Assembly: GCF_017313225.1 (NCBI RefSeq)
Contig: NZ_JAFLNE010000004.1
Span: 186,001-250,000 of the forward strand
Direction: 5' to 3'
DNA: 64,000 bases
From: Allomuricauda sp. CAU 1633
Lineage (GTDB): Bacteria; Bacteroidota; Bacteroidia; Flavobacteriales; Flavobacteriaceae
Every line of letters begins with the position of its first letter. Positions within the stretch are counted from its first letter, which is position 1. Both the position numbers and the translations under genes were made by a program. A model generated the notes under the pieces. It made no database searches. It was given only the letters and a program-made list of their open reading frames with translations, and had not been told where the DNA came from. This document shows, piece by piece, positions 41,224 to 51,339 of the stretch.

Positions 41224-44088
41224 ATGAGAAAACTTTTCTTGGGGTTTCTGCTATGTCCCCTTTTATCTATTGCCCAGTTGCAGGTCAGCAACATTAGGGA
41301 GAACAAGCAGCAATTTGCCTTAGTAAATGAAACTTCAACAGCGACTATTCTATATGATGCTTCGGATGAAGTGTTGGTTCATAAAGCAGCTTCATTTCTT
41401 GCCAGTGATATTGAAAAAGTAACTGGGAAGAAATCTGAACCCACCTCTTCAAGTACATCACTTGGTGAAAATCTGGTCATTATCGGCACTATTGGCAAAA
41501 GTAAATTCATTGATGAACTCATCGCATCCAAAAAGATTGATGTCCGTGGCATTGAAGGACAATGGGAACGTTTCCTGATGCAAACCGTAAAAAACCCCTA
41601 CCCCGGTGTTTCCCAGGCCTTGGTCATTGCAGGTAGTGATAAACGAGGGACAGCTTATGGCGTTTTTTCACTTTCAAAAGAAATTGGAGTTTCCCCTTGG
41701 CATTTTTGGGCCGATGTTCCTGCTAAACAAAGAGATGCCATTTATGTGAACAACGGAAAATACGTTTCAAAAACTCCTTCGGTAAAGTACCGGGGTATTT
41801 TCTTGAATGATGAAGCACCTGCCTTACGGGGCTGGGCAGAAGAAACCTTCGGAGGGTTCAACCACCAATTTTATGAAAAGGTTTTTGAGCTTTTATTGCG
41901 GAACAAGGCCAACTATTTGTGGCCCGCCATGTGGCAGCCATCAGCCTTTGCTGATGACGATCCAGAAAATGCACGTGTTGCTGATGAATATGGGATTGTA
42001 ATATCCACTAGTCATCATGAACCTATGATGCGTGCCCATGATGAATGGGGTCGGTATAACGGTGGCGCATGGAATTATGAAACCAACAAGGAAAAGTTAC
42101 AGGAATTTTGGCGTGGTGGGATTGAGCGAATGGGCCATCATGAAAGTGTAGTGACCTTGGGCATGCGAGGTGATGGTGATGAGGCCATGTCTGAAGAAAC
42201 GGCGGTTGACCTTCTCAAAACCATCATAGCCGACCAGCGCGAAATTATTAAAGATGTCACTGGAAAACCCGCTGAAGAAACTCCCCAAGTTTGGGCCATT
42301 TACAAAGAGGTTCAGGACTACTATGATAAAGGTTTACGGGTAGATGATGATATTTTGGTGCTGTATTGTGACGACAACTGGGGTAACGTGCGTATTCTTC
42401 CCAAAAAGGAGGATTTGAATCACTCAGGCGGCTATGGAATGTATTATCATTTTGATTTTGTGGGCGGTCCTGTTTCCTATCGATGGCTCAATGTTACCCA
42501 ATTGGAACGTACTTGGGAGCAGATGAATTTGTCTTATGAGTGGGGCGTAAAAGATTTGTGGATTGTAAATGTGGGGGATTTAAAACCTATGGAACTTCCC
42601 ATCAGTTTTTTCTTGGAATTTGCTTGGGACACAGATGCTATCAGGGCCAAAGACCTTCCCAATTATTATGTAAACTGGGCAAAACAGCAGTTTGGAGAGG
42701 AATATGCCCAAGAAATAGCGGAGATTTTGTCGCTCTACACCAAATACAATGCCCGCCGTACCCCGGAAATGTTGAAACCCGATACCTATAGCCTTTTCAA
42801 TTACCGGGAAGCGGAAACCATTGTTGACGAATACAACAATTTGTTAGAGAAAAGCAAAGTCGTTTATAACAAGCTTCCAGAACAGTACAAATCGGCATTC
42901 TACCAGTTGGCACTTTCCCCTGTGGAATTGTGCAGCAATTTAAACGAAATGTATGTAGCCGCTGGAAAGAATGCTTTATACGGCCAACAAGGAAGGGCGT
43001 CGACCAATATGTATGGTGATAGCGTAAAAGATTTATTTTTTAAGGATGAAGCCCTTACCAAAGAATTTCACGAGGAGCTTGAGGACGGAAAATGGAATCA
43101 CATCATGGCACAGACCCATATTGGATACACCAGTTGGAATAATCCCCAATACAACAAAATGCCTTCGGTATCATATCTGCAAAACAATCCCAAGGCCTCA
43201 TTGGGGTATGTTGTGGAACACGGTACAAGAACCCGTTGGAATACTACGGGATTGTTCAGTCAGAGTTTTTCCAATTTTGACCCCATCAATGATCAGAGCT
43301 ACTATCTGGAAATTTTCAATCAGGGTGAAGAAGAACTGAGCTATACCCTCACACCAAAAGATGCGTGGGTACAACTTTCATCCACTTCTGGTACAATAAA
43401 GTTTGAAGAAAAAGTATACGTCAACATAGATTGGGATAAAGCACCTCAGGGAGAATCATCGAGTGAAATAGCGATTTCAGGCGGTGGACGGGAATTCACA
43501 GTCAAAGTGCCCACCCGAAATGATATACAGCAAGCAAGTGGTTTTGTGGAAAATAATGGGGTGATTTCAATCAATGCGGCGCATTTTTCAAAAAAGAACG
43601 ACACTAAAAACATTCAATGGACCGTAGTTCCCAATTTGGGTAGAACTGATTCATCAATTATGGTGGAACCGGCCAATGCAGAGCAGCAATCTCCTGAAAG
43701 TGCACCTTCTGTGTCGTATGAATTCACCGTTTTTGATGAAGCGGAACTCGCAGTGGAAACCTACCTCTCCCCTACGTTGAACTACAAAAAGAATGAAGGA
43801 TTGAAATATGCCATTGCCATTGATGACGAAGCACCTCATATAGTGAACATACATGAAGGGGAAACCCAACCGGATTGGGAATACCCAGATTGGTGGAACG
43901 ATTCCGTAACGGATCATATCAAGAAAAAACGCACCGAGCATCAATCCATAAAATCTGGGAAGCATACCTTAAAAATTTGGATGGTTGACCCCGGCGTGGT
44001 ATTCCAAAAGTTTGTACTTGATTTAGGTGGGTTGAAACCCAGCTATTTGGGGCCACCAGAAAGTAAAATGGTAGGTGGCAAGAAATAG
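41224..44088 (+). CDS. GH115 alpha-glucuronidase, secreted
   Basis: A 954-residue secreted glycoside hydrolase of family GH115, whose members remove 1,2-linked (4-O-methyl)glucuronic acid from xylan or arabinogalactan. Signal peptide ends at SIAQ. Residues 20-160 form the N-terminal alpha/beta domain; the catalytic barrel begins with GIFLNDEAPALRGWAEETFGG near residue 200, with NKANYLWPAMWQ, STSHHEPMMRAHDEW and TLGMRGDGDEAMS as family motifs. The C-terminal 300 residues are beta-rich and probably bind carbohydrate. It heads a four-gene operon under a LacI-type operator. Confidence 0.93.
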   Translation: MRKLFLGFLLCPLLSIAQLQVSNIRENKQQFALVNETSTATILYDASDEVLVHKAASFLASDIEKVTGKKSEPTSSSTSLGENLVIIGTIGKSKFIDELIASKKIDVRGIEGQWERFLMQTVKNPYPGVSQALVIAGSDKRGTAYGVFSLSKEIGVSPWHFWADVPAKQRDAIYVNNGKYVSKTPSVKYRGIFLNDEAPALRGWAEETFGGFNHQFYEKVFELLLRNKANYLWPAMWQPSAFADDDPENARVADEYGIVISTSHHEPMMRAHDEWGRYNGGAWNYETNKEKLQEFWRGGIERMGHHESVVTLGMRGDGDEAMSEETAVDLLKTIIADQREIIKDVTGKPAEETPQVWAIYKEVQDYYDKGLRVDDDILVLYCDDNWGNVRILPKKEDLNHSGGYGMYYHFDFVGGPVSYRWLNVTQLERTWEQMNLSYEWGVKDLWIVNVGDLKPMELPISFFLEFAWDTDAIRAKDLPNYYVNWAKQQFGEEYAQEIAEILSLYTKYNARRTPEMLKPDTYSLFNYREAETIVDEYNNLLEKSKVVYNKLPEQYKSAFYQLALSPVELCSNLNEMYVAAGKNALYGQQGRASTNMYGDSVKDLFFKDEALTKEFHEELEDGKWNHIMAQTHIGYTSWNNPQYNKMPSVSYLQNNPKASLGYVVEHGTRTRWNTTGLFSQSFSNFDPINDQSYYLEIFNQGEEELSYTLTPKDAWVQLSSTSGTIKFEEKVYVNIDWDKAPQGESSSEIAISGGGREFTVKVPTRNDIQQASGFVENNGVISINAAHFSKKNDTKNIQWTVVPNLGRTDSSIMVEPANAEQQSPESAPSVSYEFTVFDEAELAVETYLSPTLNYKKNEGLKYAIAIDDEAPHIVNIHEGETQPDWEYPDWWNDSVTDHIKKKRTEHQSIKSGKHTLKIWMVDPGVVFQKFVLDLGGLKPSYLGPPESKMVGGKK

Positions 44089-44133
44089 GTTGAAATTCCC
44101 TAACTTGGTTATCTTTCGCTAAATAGCCCAGTT

Positions 44134-45819
44134 ATGAAACCTATCCAATCCCTATTTGCCTGTATTTTTTTGGTTGGCCTATCCAGTTGCACCCAACCAC
44201 AAAACTTTGATGTCCTTATTAAAAATGGCACCATTATGGACGGTTCTGGTGATGCTTCCTATGTTGGGGACATTGGAATCAATGCCGATACCATTGCGGC
44301 CCTTGGCAGTCTTGAAAATGCAACGGGAACCCAAGAAATTGACGCAACAGGTATGGTTGTGGCTCCGGGCTTTATCAATATGTTGAGTTGGGCCGTGGAA
44401 TCTTTGATTGAGGATGGTCGTTCCATGGGTGACATTAAACAGGGGGTTACTTTGGAAGTTTTTGGGGAAGGCTGGTCCATGGGGCCTTTGAGCGACTCCA
44501 TGAAAAAAGAGGAAAAGGAAAGTCAGGGAGACATCAAATTTGATATAGAATGGACCACTTTGAACGAGTATCTGGAATATTTGACTAACAAGGGCATTTC
44601 ACCCAATGTGGCATCCTTTGTAGGAGCTACCACCCTTCGGGTGCATACCGTTGGATATGAGAACAGAGCCCCTACCCCTCAAGAATTGGATTCCATGAAA
44701 TTGATGGTAAAACAGGCCATGGAGGATGGTGCTTTGGGTGTAGGTTCATCCTTAATTTATGCGCCTGCTTTTTATTCCAATACCCAAGAATTGATTGAAC
44801 TCTGCAAAGTGGCCGCAGAATATGATGGCATGTACATCAGTCATATCCGAAGTGAAGGCTCTCAACTTTTGGAAAGCTTGGATGAGTTGATTCAGATTGC
44901 GGATAAGGCTGGGATTCGAGCCGAAATCTACCACTTAAAGCAGAGTGGCAAGGACAATTGGCACAAGTTTGATGCAGTTGTCAAAAAAGTAGACTCAGCC
45001 AGAGCAGCTGGATTGAGTATTACAGCCGACATGTACAATTATGTTGCCGGAGCAACCGGTTTGGATGCCTCTATGCCACCCTGGATCCAGGAAGGCGGGT
45101 ATGACAAATGGGCGGAACGGTTGCAGGACCCTGCTATCCGAAAGAAAGTCATGGAAGAAATGCGAACCCCCACAGATGAATGGGAAAGTTTAATGCAAGC
45201 TGCAGGTGACCCAAGCAAGATTTTGCTAGCAGGCTTCAAAAACGATTCCCTGAAATATCTCACAGGAAAAACACTTGCCGAAGTAGCAGAAATGCGAGGG
45301 CTCTCCCCCGAGGAAACTGCTATGGATTTGGTGATTCAGGATGGTAGTCGTGTTGGCACCATTTACTTTTTAATGTCTGAGGAAAATGTCAAAAAACAAA
45401 TTGCCCTTCCATGGATGAGTTTCGGTTCTGATGGGGGCTCTTTGGCGGCAGAGGGTGTTTTTCTAAAATCGAGCACGCACCCCAGGGCATACGGAAACGT
45501 AGCCAGATTGCTTGGAAAATACGTACGGGATGAAAAAGTAATTCCGTTAGAAGAGGCCATTTATAAATTGACCACCCTACCTGCCACAAATCTAAAAATC
45601 AAAAAACGGGGTGCTCTTACTGAAGGGTATTTTGCCGATATGGTGGTGTTCAACCCCAATACCATTGAGGATAAGGCCACTTTTGAGGAACCGCATCAAT
45701 ATGCCGAGGGGATGTTGCATGTTTTTGTAAACGGAACACAGGTATTGGAAAATGGAGAGCATACTGGAGCATTGCCCGGACAAGTGGTTCACGGGCCTGG
45801 ATACGTTTCAAAAGAATAA
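44134..45819 (+). CDS. N-acyl-D-amino-acid deacylase-like lipoprotein, first metal motif absent
   Basis: A 561-residue lipoprotein (Cys 19 in LSSC) of the D-aminoacylase branch of the amidohydrolases. The usual GFIDxHxH motif after strand 1 reads GFINMLSWA, so the HxH metal pair is missing. Later motifs remain: ISHIRSEG, EIYHLKQSG, and FGSDGGSLA with the aspartate, plus HPRAYGNVARLLGKYVR. It may use a single metal, as in the beta-site-only members, or have another role. It lies 45 bases after GH115. Confidence 0.85.
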   Translation: MKPIQSLFACIFLVGLSSCTQPQNFDVLIKNGTIMDGSGDASYVGDIGINADTIAALGSLENATGTQEIDATGMVVAPGFINMLSWAVESLIEDGRSMGDIKQGVTLEVFGEGWSMGPLSDSMKKEEKESQGDIKFDIEWTTLNEYLEYLTNKGISPNVASFVGATTLRVHTVGYENRAPTPQELDSMKLMVKQAMEDGALGVGSSLIYAPAFYSNTQELIELCKVAAEYDGMYISHIRSEGSQLLESLDELIQIADKAGIRAEIYHLKQSGKDNWHKFDAVVKKVDSARAAGLSITADMYNYVAGATGLDASMPPWIQEGGYDKWAERLQDPAIRKKVMEEMRTPTDEWESLMQAAGDPSKILLAGFKNDSLKYLTGKTLAEVAEMRGLSPEETAMDLVIQDGSRVGTIYFLMSEENVKKQIALPWMSFGSDGGSLAAEGVFLKSSTHPRAYGNVARLLGKYVRDEKVIPLEEAIYKLTTLPATNLKIKKRGALTEGYFADMVVFNPNTIEDKATFEEPHQYAEGMLHVFVNGTQVLENGEHTGALPGQVVHGPGYVSKE

Positions 45820-45844
45820 TTCATCAATTCAAATCATAACAATC

Positions 45845-47164
45845 ATGAAAACACATTTTTTGCTCCTCGCATGTATTCTGCTCATGGGCAGATTGGGTTT
45901 TGCCCAAGAATTTGATAAAGCAAAACTGGACCAATACTTCGATATTTTGGAAACAAACGATAAGTTTATGGGCAGCGTGGCCATTTCCAAAGACGGTGAA
46001 TTGATTTACACCCGATCTTTGGGATATTGCGACCTTTCAACCGAAACTGCGATCAATGCATCCTCTATATTTCGAATCGGTTCCATTTCCAAAACGTTTT
46101 CTACGGTGTTGACGTTTAAGGCTGTCTCCGAAGGAAAAATAGACCTTGATCAAACCATTGACCAATACTTTCCAAAACTTACAAATTCAGAGAGCATTAC
46201 TATCAAACAATTGCTGGGCCATCGTAGCGGTATCCATAATTTCACGAACGATGAAGCCTACATGACCTACAACACCAGTCCTCAGACCCAGGAAGCCATG
46301 ATTGACATAATCGTAAAAGCAGGCAATGATTTTGACCCAGGGAGCAAAGCGGAATACAGTAACTCCAATTTTGTGCTGTTGACCTATATTTTGGAGAAGA
46401 GCTTTGGAAAAAGTTATACTCAACTCATAGAGCAATATATTGCAGAACCCCTGGGGCTATCCAACACCTATGTTGGAAGTAAAATCGATATTGTCAAAAA
46501 TGAATGCAGCTCGTACAAATACAATAATGATTGGAAAAAGGAAACGGATACCGATATGTCCATTCCGGTTGGTGCAGGCGCTGTGGTTTCTACTCCCACA
46601 GACATTGTAAAGTTTAGCGATGCCCTTTTTGGAGGCAAGCTAATTACATCTGAACAATTGGAACTCATGGAAACCATTCAAGATGGATATGGCTTGGGTT
46701 TGTTTCAATTTCCATTCCATGAAAGAATTAGTTACGGTCATACTGGGGGTATCGATGGTTTCGGATCCTTATTTGGGTATTTGCCCGATGGCGAAGTCTC
46801 CTTTTCAATGACCTCAAATGGCTCTAATATGAACACCAATGATATTGCCATTGCTATGTTGAGCACGGTGTACGACAAACCTTTTGAAATGCCTGTGTTT
46901 AGTTCATACACTGTGGAGCCAGAAACATTGGAACAGTACGTAGGGGTCTATTCCTCAACCAGTTTCCCATTGAAGATTGACATCACCAAAAAAGATGGTC
47001 GACTTATTGGGCAAGCCACGGGACAACCTTCTTTTCCATTGGAAGCAACTGCCGAACATCAGTTTGAGTTTAGTCCCGCTGGAATTGTAATGACGTTTAA
47101 ACCAGAAGAAGACACTATGGCTTTTGAGCAGCGTGGGGCAAACTTTACCTTCACAAGAGAATAA
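45845..47164 (+). CDS. Secreted beta-lactamase-fold serine hydrolase
   Basis: A 439-residue secreted class C beta-lactamase-like enzyme. The start at MKTHFLLL, 25 bases after the deacylase stop, gives a good signal peptide (cleavage after FAQ). SISKTFS near residue 77 is the SxxK motif, YSNSNF near 158 the YxN motif, and HTGGIDGFGS near 300 the HxG motif, so all three catalytic elements are intact. The C-terminal 100 residues form an extra lipocalin-like domain. The substrate may be a D-amino acid peptide or ester. Confidence 0.9.
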   Translation: MKTHFLLLACILLMGRLGFAQEFDKAKLDQYFDILETNDKFMGSVAISKDGELIYTRSLGYCDLSTETAINASSIFRIGSISKTFSTVLTFKAVSEGKIDLDQTIDQYFPKLTNSESITIKQLLGHRSGIHNFTNDEAYMTYNTSPQTQEAMIDIIVKAGNDFDPGSKAEYSNSNFVLLTYILEKSFGKSYTQLIEQYIAEPLGLSNTYVGSKIDIVKNECSSYKYNNDWKKETDTDMSIPVGAGAVVSTPTDIVKFSDALFGGKLITSEQLELMETIQDGYGLGLFQFPFHERISYGHTGGIDGFGSLFGYLPDGEVSFSMTSNGSNMNTNDIAIAMLSTVYDKPFEMPVFSSYTVEPETLEQYVGVYSSTSFPLKIDITKKDGRLIGQATGQPSFPLEATAEHQFEFSPAGIVMTFKPEEDTMAFEQRGANFTFTRE

Positions 47165-47179
47165 GCTGAAATAATATTC

Positions 47180-47776
47180 ATGAATAAATATCTTTTACCC
47201 GTTTGCCTTTTACTTCCGATGCTATTTTGGGCGCAATCGGAAACCAAACAATTTGTTCTTTTTGATGTGGAGTTTACCTATACCAAGACAGATGCGGATA
47301 ATTCCACTCCAAGTCAATCCCATTATTATGTCACCGGGGATAAATTGAACCCTGATATTCCCAAAGACTGGACCAGTCCAGTGGATTATCGAAATGGCAA
47401 AGTTCATATTCGGTTGGAGGTTTTGGAAAAACCCGCTGGAAAAGAACCTACCAAATGGACCTTGTGCTACATTCCCAACAAGGGTCAGGGCAATGGATAT
47501 GGTTGTACCTCCACCGACTTGTTTGTGGATGAGGGTATCTATGAAAAGGACGTTCCCATGACCGAGTTTTGGGAAAATGAGTCTATTATTTGGTCGGAAG
47601 GCATTAAGCAAATGGATTTGGTGATCAAAGATGACAGTGGTGGACAAGGGCACGCCCACAAGCGTGCGGACCATGAAAAATTCTTTCCTACCAAAGTCCG
47701 GATTACCATGATTCAAGTATCCAAAGGGGAAACCTATGACCCATCCATACTCCCGAGCATCCCTCTGAACAAATGA
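47180..47776 (+). CDS. Secreted protein of unknown function
   Basis: A 198-residue protein with signal MNKYLLPVCLLLPMLFWAQ. The rest is beta-rich with aromatic residues (FDVEFTYTKTD, KWTLCYIP, NESIIWSEGIKQMDLVIKD) and two cysteines that could pair; HAHKRADHEKFFP near residue 155 is a histidine-rich stretch. It may be a carbohydrate-binding or accessory beta-sandwich. It follows the serine hydrolase by 15 bases as the last gene of the GH115 operon. No family recognised. Confidence 0.75.
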   Translation: MNKYLLPVCLLLPMLFWAQSETKQFVLFDVEFTYTKTDADNSTPSQSHYYVTGDKLNPDIPKDWTSPVDYRNGKVHIRLEVLEKPAGKEPTKWTLCYIPNKGQGNGYGCTSTDLFVDEGIYEKDVPMTEFWENESIIWSEGIKQMDLVIKDDSGGQGHAHKRADHEKFFPTKVRITMIQVSKGETYDPSILPSIPLNK

Positions 47777-47880
47777 TAAAATAGAATTACTTATATTTTC
47801 AAAATGATGCCAACATCTGAATCGTAAAAAATATACCTTTATCACGATTTTATGTATAAACCCTGATTGAATAGTATAGC

Positions 47881-48768
47881 ATGAAAAAGAACAGATACAC
47901 CATTGCGGTGGTGCAACTCAATCTCAATGATGTTCCTGAAAATAATTTAAAAAAATGTACCGAATGGGTGCGCAAAGCTGCCAAAAAAGGAGCCGAAGTC
48001 ATCTCGTTGCCTGAGTTATACAGTAGCCATTATTTTTGTCAGAGTGAGGATACCGATAATTTTGCTTTGGCGGAACCGCTGTACAGCACCTCTTTTCAAG
48101 CTTTTAGTGCATTGGCCAAGGAATTGGGAGTGGTCATCATAGTACCTTTCTTTGAAAAGCGCATGGCCGGGGTCTATCACAACAGTGCTTATATTATTGA
48201 TGCTGATGGCTCCGAAGCCGGCCTATATCGCAAAATGCATATTCCAGATGACCCGCATTACTATGAAAAATTCTATTTCACTCCAGGTGATCTTGGTTTT
48301 AAGACTATCCCAACACGAAAGGGGAATATTGGCACTCTCATTTGCTGGGACCAGTGGTATCCAGAAGCGGCCCGATTGACGGCCCTGCAAGGCGCTGAGG
48401 TACTCTTCTACCCTACCGCCATTGGTTGGCATCCTAAGGAGAAGGAGGAATTTGGGGCAAATCAACAAGGCGCTTGGATGAATGTGATGAAAGGCCATGC
48501 CGTGGCAAACGGTATTTATGTGGCCGCAGCGAACCGCATAGGTCTGGAAAAATATTTACCCAATACCGATGGTATCCAGTTTTGGGGCTCGTCTTTCATT
48601 TGTGGGCCTCAAGGCGAGATTCTGGCGCAAGCCTCGCAAGACCAAGAAGAGATATTGATGGCCGAAGTGGATTTGACTCTTCAAGAAAATGTCCGTCAAA
48701 ATTGGCCTTTTCTGCGCGACCGTAGAATAGATATGTACGGAGGAATCACTAAAAGAGCCATCGACTAA
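47881..48768 (+). CDS. aguB: N-carbamoylputrescine amidase
   Basis: A 295-residue nitrilase-superfamily enzyme that turns N-carbamoylputrescine into putrescine, CO2 and ammonia. The catalytic triad is visible as E45 (LPELY), K118 (YRKMHIPDDP) and C155 (LICWDQWYPE). KMHIPDDPHYYEKFYFTPGD is characteristic of AguB rather than other amidases. Its stop is 1 base from the aguA start, so the two form a coupled unit for putrescine synthesis from agmatine. Confidence 0.95.
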   Translation: MKKNRYTIAVVQLNLNDVPENNLKKCTEWVRKAAKKGAEVISLPELYSSHYFCQSEDTDNFALAEPLYSTSFQAFSALAKELGVVIIVPFFEKRMAGVYHNSAYIIDADGSEAGLYRKMHIPDDPHYYEKFYFTPGDLGFKTIPTRKGNIGTLICWDQWYPEAARLTALQGAEVLFYPTAIGWHPKEKEEFGANQQGAWMNVMKGHAVANGIYVAAANRIGLEKYLPNTDGIQFWGSSFICGPQGEILAQASQDQEEILMAEVDLTLQENVRQNWPFLRDRRIDMYGGITKRAID

Positions 48769-48769
48769 G

Positions 48770-49807
48770 ATGGGGGCTTCATGGCGATTTCCCGCGGAAT
48801 GGGAAAAGCAACAGGGAGTTTTACTCTGTTTCCCGCATAATGGAAACGATTGGCCCGGCAAATATGCCGCCATTCAATGGGCATTTGTGGAGTACATCAA
48901 GAAGATTGCCTCGCATGAAGAAGTGATTTTGGTGGTTGCAACCGACAAATTGAAGGAAAAGGTTGTGGGTATGTTGGAAATGGCCCATGTGAACCTAGAA
49001 CGAGTTTCCTTCATCATCCACAAGACCAATCGCAGCTGGATGCGCGATTCGGGACCTATTATTGTGACGAATGGTGAAGAACGGAAAGCCCTCAACTTCA
49101 ATTTTAGTGGCTGGGCCAAGTACAAAAATTTCCAACTGGATAGACACGTTCCCCAAAAGGTGGCTGATTTTCTAAAAATCCCATTGGAACAAGTTCGCTA
49201 CAAAGGAAAACCCGTGATTTTGGAGGGCGGTGCCATTGATGTAAACGGAAAAGGCACATTAATCACTTCAGAAGAATGCTTGCTCGACCCAAAAATTCAG
49301 GTGCGGAACACAGGGTTTACTAAAGCAGATTACGAAGCTATTTTTAAGCAATATTTGGGAGTCACAAATACCATTTGGTTGGGTGATGGTATTCAAGGCG
49401 ATGATACACACGGTCATATTGATGATTTGGCTCGTTTTGTGAATGCCGATACCATTGTTACAGTCGTTGAGTCCGACAAGAAAGAACCGAATTACAAAGC
49501 GCTGCAAGAGAATCTCAAAAGATTGCAAAACGCTGTTTTGGAAAATGGTAGAAAGCCCATTATTGTGACCTTGCCCATGCCCCATCGCATTGATTTTGAT
49601 GGAATTTCACTGCCCGCTAGCTATGCTAATTTTTTGATCACGAACAAAACTGTGTTGGTACCCACCTTCAATGATGCCCGTGACCGAGAAGCGTTAAACA
49701 TTTTGGCTGAACTTTTTCCAAAACGCGAGGTGATTGGCATTAGTTGTATTGATTTTATCTGGGGATTTGGCACGCTGCATTGTTTGAGTCAACAAATACC
49801 GCAATAG
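48770..49807 (+). CDS. aguA: Agmatine deiminase
   Basis: A 345-residue guanidino-group hydrolase that converts agmatine to N-carbamoylputrescine and ammonia. WRFPAEWEKQQGVLLCFP at the N terminus, WMRDSGPIIV near residue 85, HGHIDDLARF near 207 and the C-terminal catalytic cysteine C338 in GTLHCLSQQ fit the peptidyl-arginine-deiminase-like fold. With aguB it gives the complete arginine decarboxylase-dependent putrescine branch; the decarboxylase is not in the window. Confidence 0.95.
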   Translation: MGASWRFPAEWEKQQGVLLCFPHNGNDWPGKYAAIQWAFVEYIKKIASHEEVILVVATDKLKEKVVGMLEMAHVNLERVSFIIHKTNRSWMRDSGPIIVTNGEERKALNFNFSGWAKYKNFQLDRHVPQKVADFLKIPLEQVRYKGKPVILEGGAIDVNGKGTLITSEECLLDPKIQVRNTGFTKADYEAIFKQYLGVTNTIWLGDGIQGDDTHGHIDDLARFVNADTIVTVVESDKKEPNYKALQENLKRLQNAVLENGRKPIIVTLPMPHRIDFDGISLPASYANFLITNKTVLVPTFNDARDREALNILAELFPKREVIGISCIDFIWGFGTLHCLSQQIPQ

Positions 49808-49908
49808 GCGTTTCTTGGAGTTGTGTTTTGGTTTTCATTTGATTTTCACCGAAATTAGGTCCTATCCTTTTGGAGGCCATTATTTCACTAACTCAAACCT
49901 CATATTTC

Positions 49909-51339
49909 ATGAAACTACGTATCAAAAACCATCTGTTTTTATCGCTACTTTTTGTCATTTCAATTTCTTATGCCCAAGATGGGAAGCAAGTCATCATAAA
50001 TGACTTGGATTCCAAATATGACCACTACTCCAAAATCGCCATGGAATTATGGGAAAACCCTGAATTAGGGTATTTGGAAGAAAATAGCTCCGCCCTTTTT
50101 CAGGAGGAGTTGAAAAAGACAGGTTTTGTCATTGAAAAAGGGGTTGCTGGGATACCCACGGCTTTTACGGCCACCTATGGTTCAGGTAGTCCTGTGATAG
50201 GAATCTTGGGCGAGTTTGATGCTCTTCCTGGGATGTCCCAATCCACAGAACCGTTCAAAAAGGCTCGAGTGGTAGGTGCTCCAGGCCAGGCCTGCGGACA
50301 CCACTTGTTCGGAACGGGCTCCTTAGCGGCAGCCATCAGTATAAAAGATTGGTTAAAGAGTTCAGGAAAATCAGGTACCATTCGGTTTTATGGAACGCCC
50401 GCTGAAGAAGGTGGCTCAGGAAAAGTATATATGGTACGTGCTGGACTTTTTGATGATGTCGATGCTGTGGTCTCTTGGCATCCGGGAGATGAAAACACCT
50501 CCAATCCAGGGACCAACTTGGCTACAATTTCTGGTAAATTTCGATTCAACGGAAAATCATCACATGCAGCTGCAGCCCCAGAATTGGGTCGTTCTGCTTT
50601 GGACGGTGTGGAAGGGATGAACGATTTGGTGAACATGCTTCGGGAGCACACCACAGAATCAACCCGAATCCATTATGTGATTACCAAAGGAGGTGATGCT
50701 CCTAATATCGTGCCTGCCGAAGCAGAGGTGTATTACGTCATCCGACATTCCAACAGAGATGAGGTCAAAGCCGTTTGGGACAGAGTGGTAAAGGCCGCAG
50801 AAGGTGCAGCCATTGGAACAGAAACCGAAATGACCTATGAAATTATCGGCGGAACCTATGATCGTTTGCCCAATGAAGTCTTGGCTTCCATGATGCACAA
50901 GAATATGACCTTGGTAGGCGGACTGAAGTACACTCCCGAAGAAGTCAATTTTGCCAAAGAAATCCAGAAAACTTTGGGCGCACCCAAACCCATTGAAAGT
51001 GCCGGGGATATTCAACCTATGGTGTTTACCTACGGTAAAGCGTCGGCAGATACGGGAGATGTAAGTTGGAATGTACCCATGGCCGCGGTACGAGCCGCCA
51101 CTTGGGTGCCGGGAACGCCACCGCACAGTTGGCAAGCTGTTGCTGCGGGTGGCACCGGTATCGGATTCAAGGGGATGATGGTCGCCGCCAAAACCATGGC
51201 CTTGTCCGCCATTGATTTATATAACTCACCAGAGGTTTTGGATAAAGCGAAAGCAGAATTCAACGAACGGAGAGGTCCAGATTTTACGTATGAAGCCTTG
51301 TTGGGAGATAGAAAGCCAGCTTTGGATTATCGGAAGTAA
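49909..51339 (+). CDS. Secreted M20-family amidohydrolase (AbgB-like)
   Basis: A 476-residue peptidase family M20 protein of the aminoacylase/p-aminobenzoyl-glutamate hydrolase B group. The start at MKLRIKNHLFLSLLF gives a signal peptide ending at SYAQ. GILGEFDALPGM near residue 103, GHHLFGTGSLAAA, GTPAEEGGSGK (catalytic Glu pair, about 160) and VVSWHPGD carry the metal ligands and base. It follows agmatine deiminase by 101 bases. Export plus this family suggests cleavage of N-acyl or aryl amides outside the cytoplasm. Confidence 0.92.
   Translation: MKLRIKNHLFLSLLFVISISYAQDGKQVIINDLDSKYDHYSKIAMELWENPELGYLEENSSALFQEELKKTGFVIEKGVAGIPTAFTATYGSGSPVIGILGEFDALPGMSQSTEPFKKARVVGAPGQACGHHLFGTGSLAAAISIKDWLKSSGKSGTIRFYGTPAEEGGSGKVYMVRAGLFDDVDAVVSWHPGDENTSNPGTNLATISGKFRFNGKSSHAAAAPELGRSALDGVEGMNDLVNMLREHTTESTRIHYVITKGGDAPNIVPAEAEVYYVIRHSNRDEVKAVWDRVVKAAEGAAIGTETEMTYEIIGGTYDRLPNEVLASMMHKNMTLVGGLKYTPEEVNFAKEIQKTLGAPKPIESAGDIQPMVFTYGKASADTGDVSWNVPMAAVRAATWVPGTPPHSWQAVAAGGTGIGFKGMMVAAKTMALSAIDLYNSPEVLDKAKAEFNERRGPDFTYEALLGDRKPALDYRK

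Noticed and set aside
34445-47164. The two class C serine hydrolases as antibiotic resistance genes
   Set aside because: The fold covers many esterases and peptidases. Membrane anchor, extra domains and gene context point to other substrates.
47222-47845. Minus-strand open frame of 207 codons
   Set aside because: It covers the whole secreted unknown on the opposite strand. The plus-strand frame has a signal peptide and fits the operon spacing.
50659-51135. Minus-strand open frame of 158 codons
   Set aside because: Antisense to the M20 amidohydrolase, with no start context or motif.
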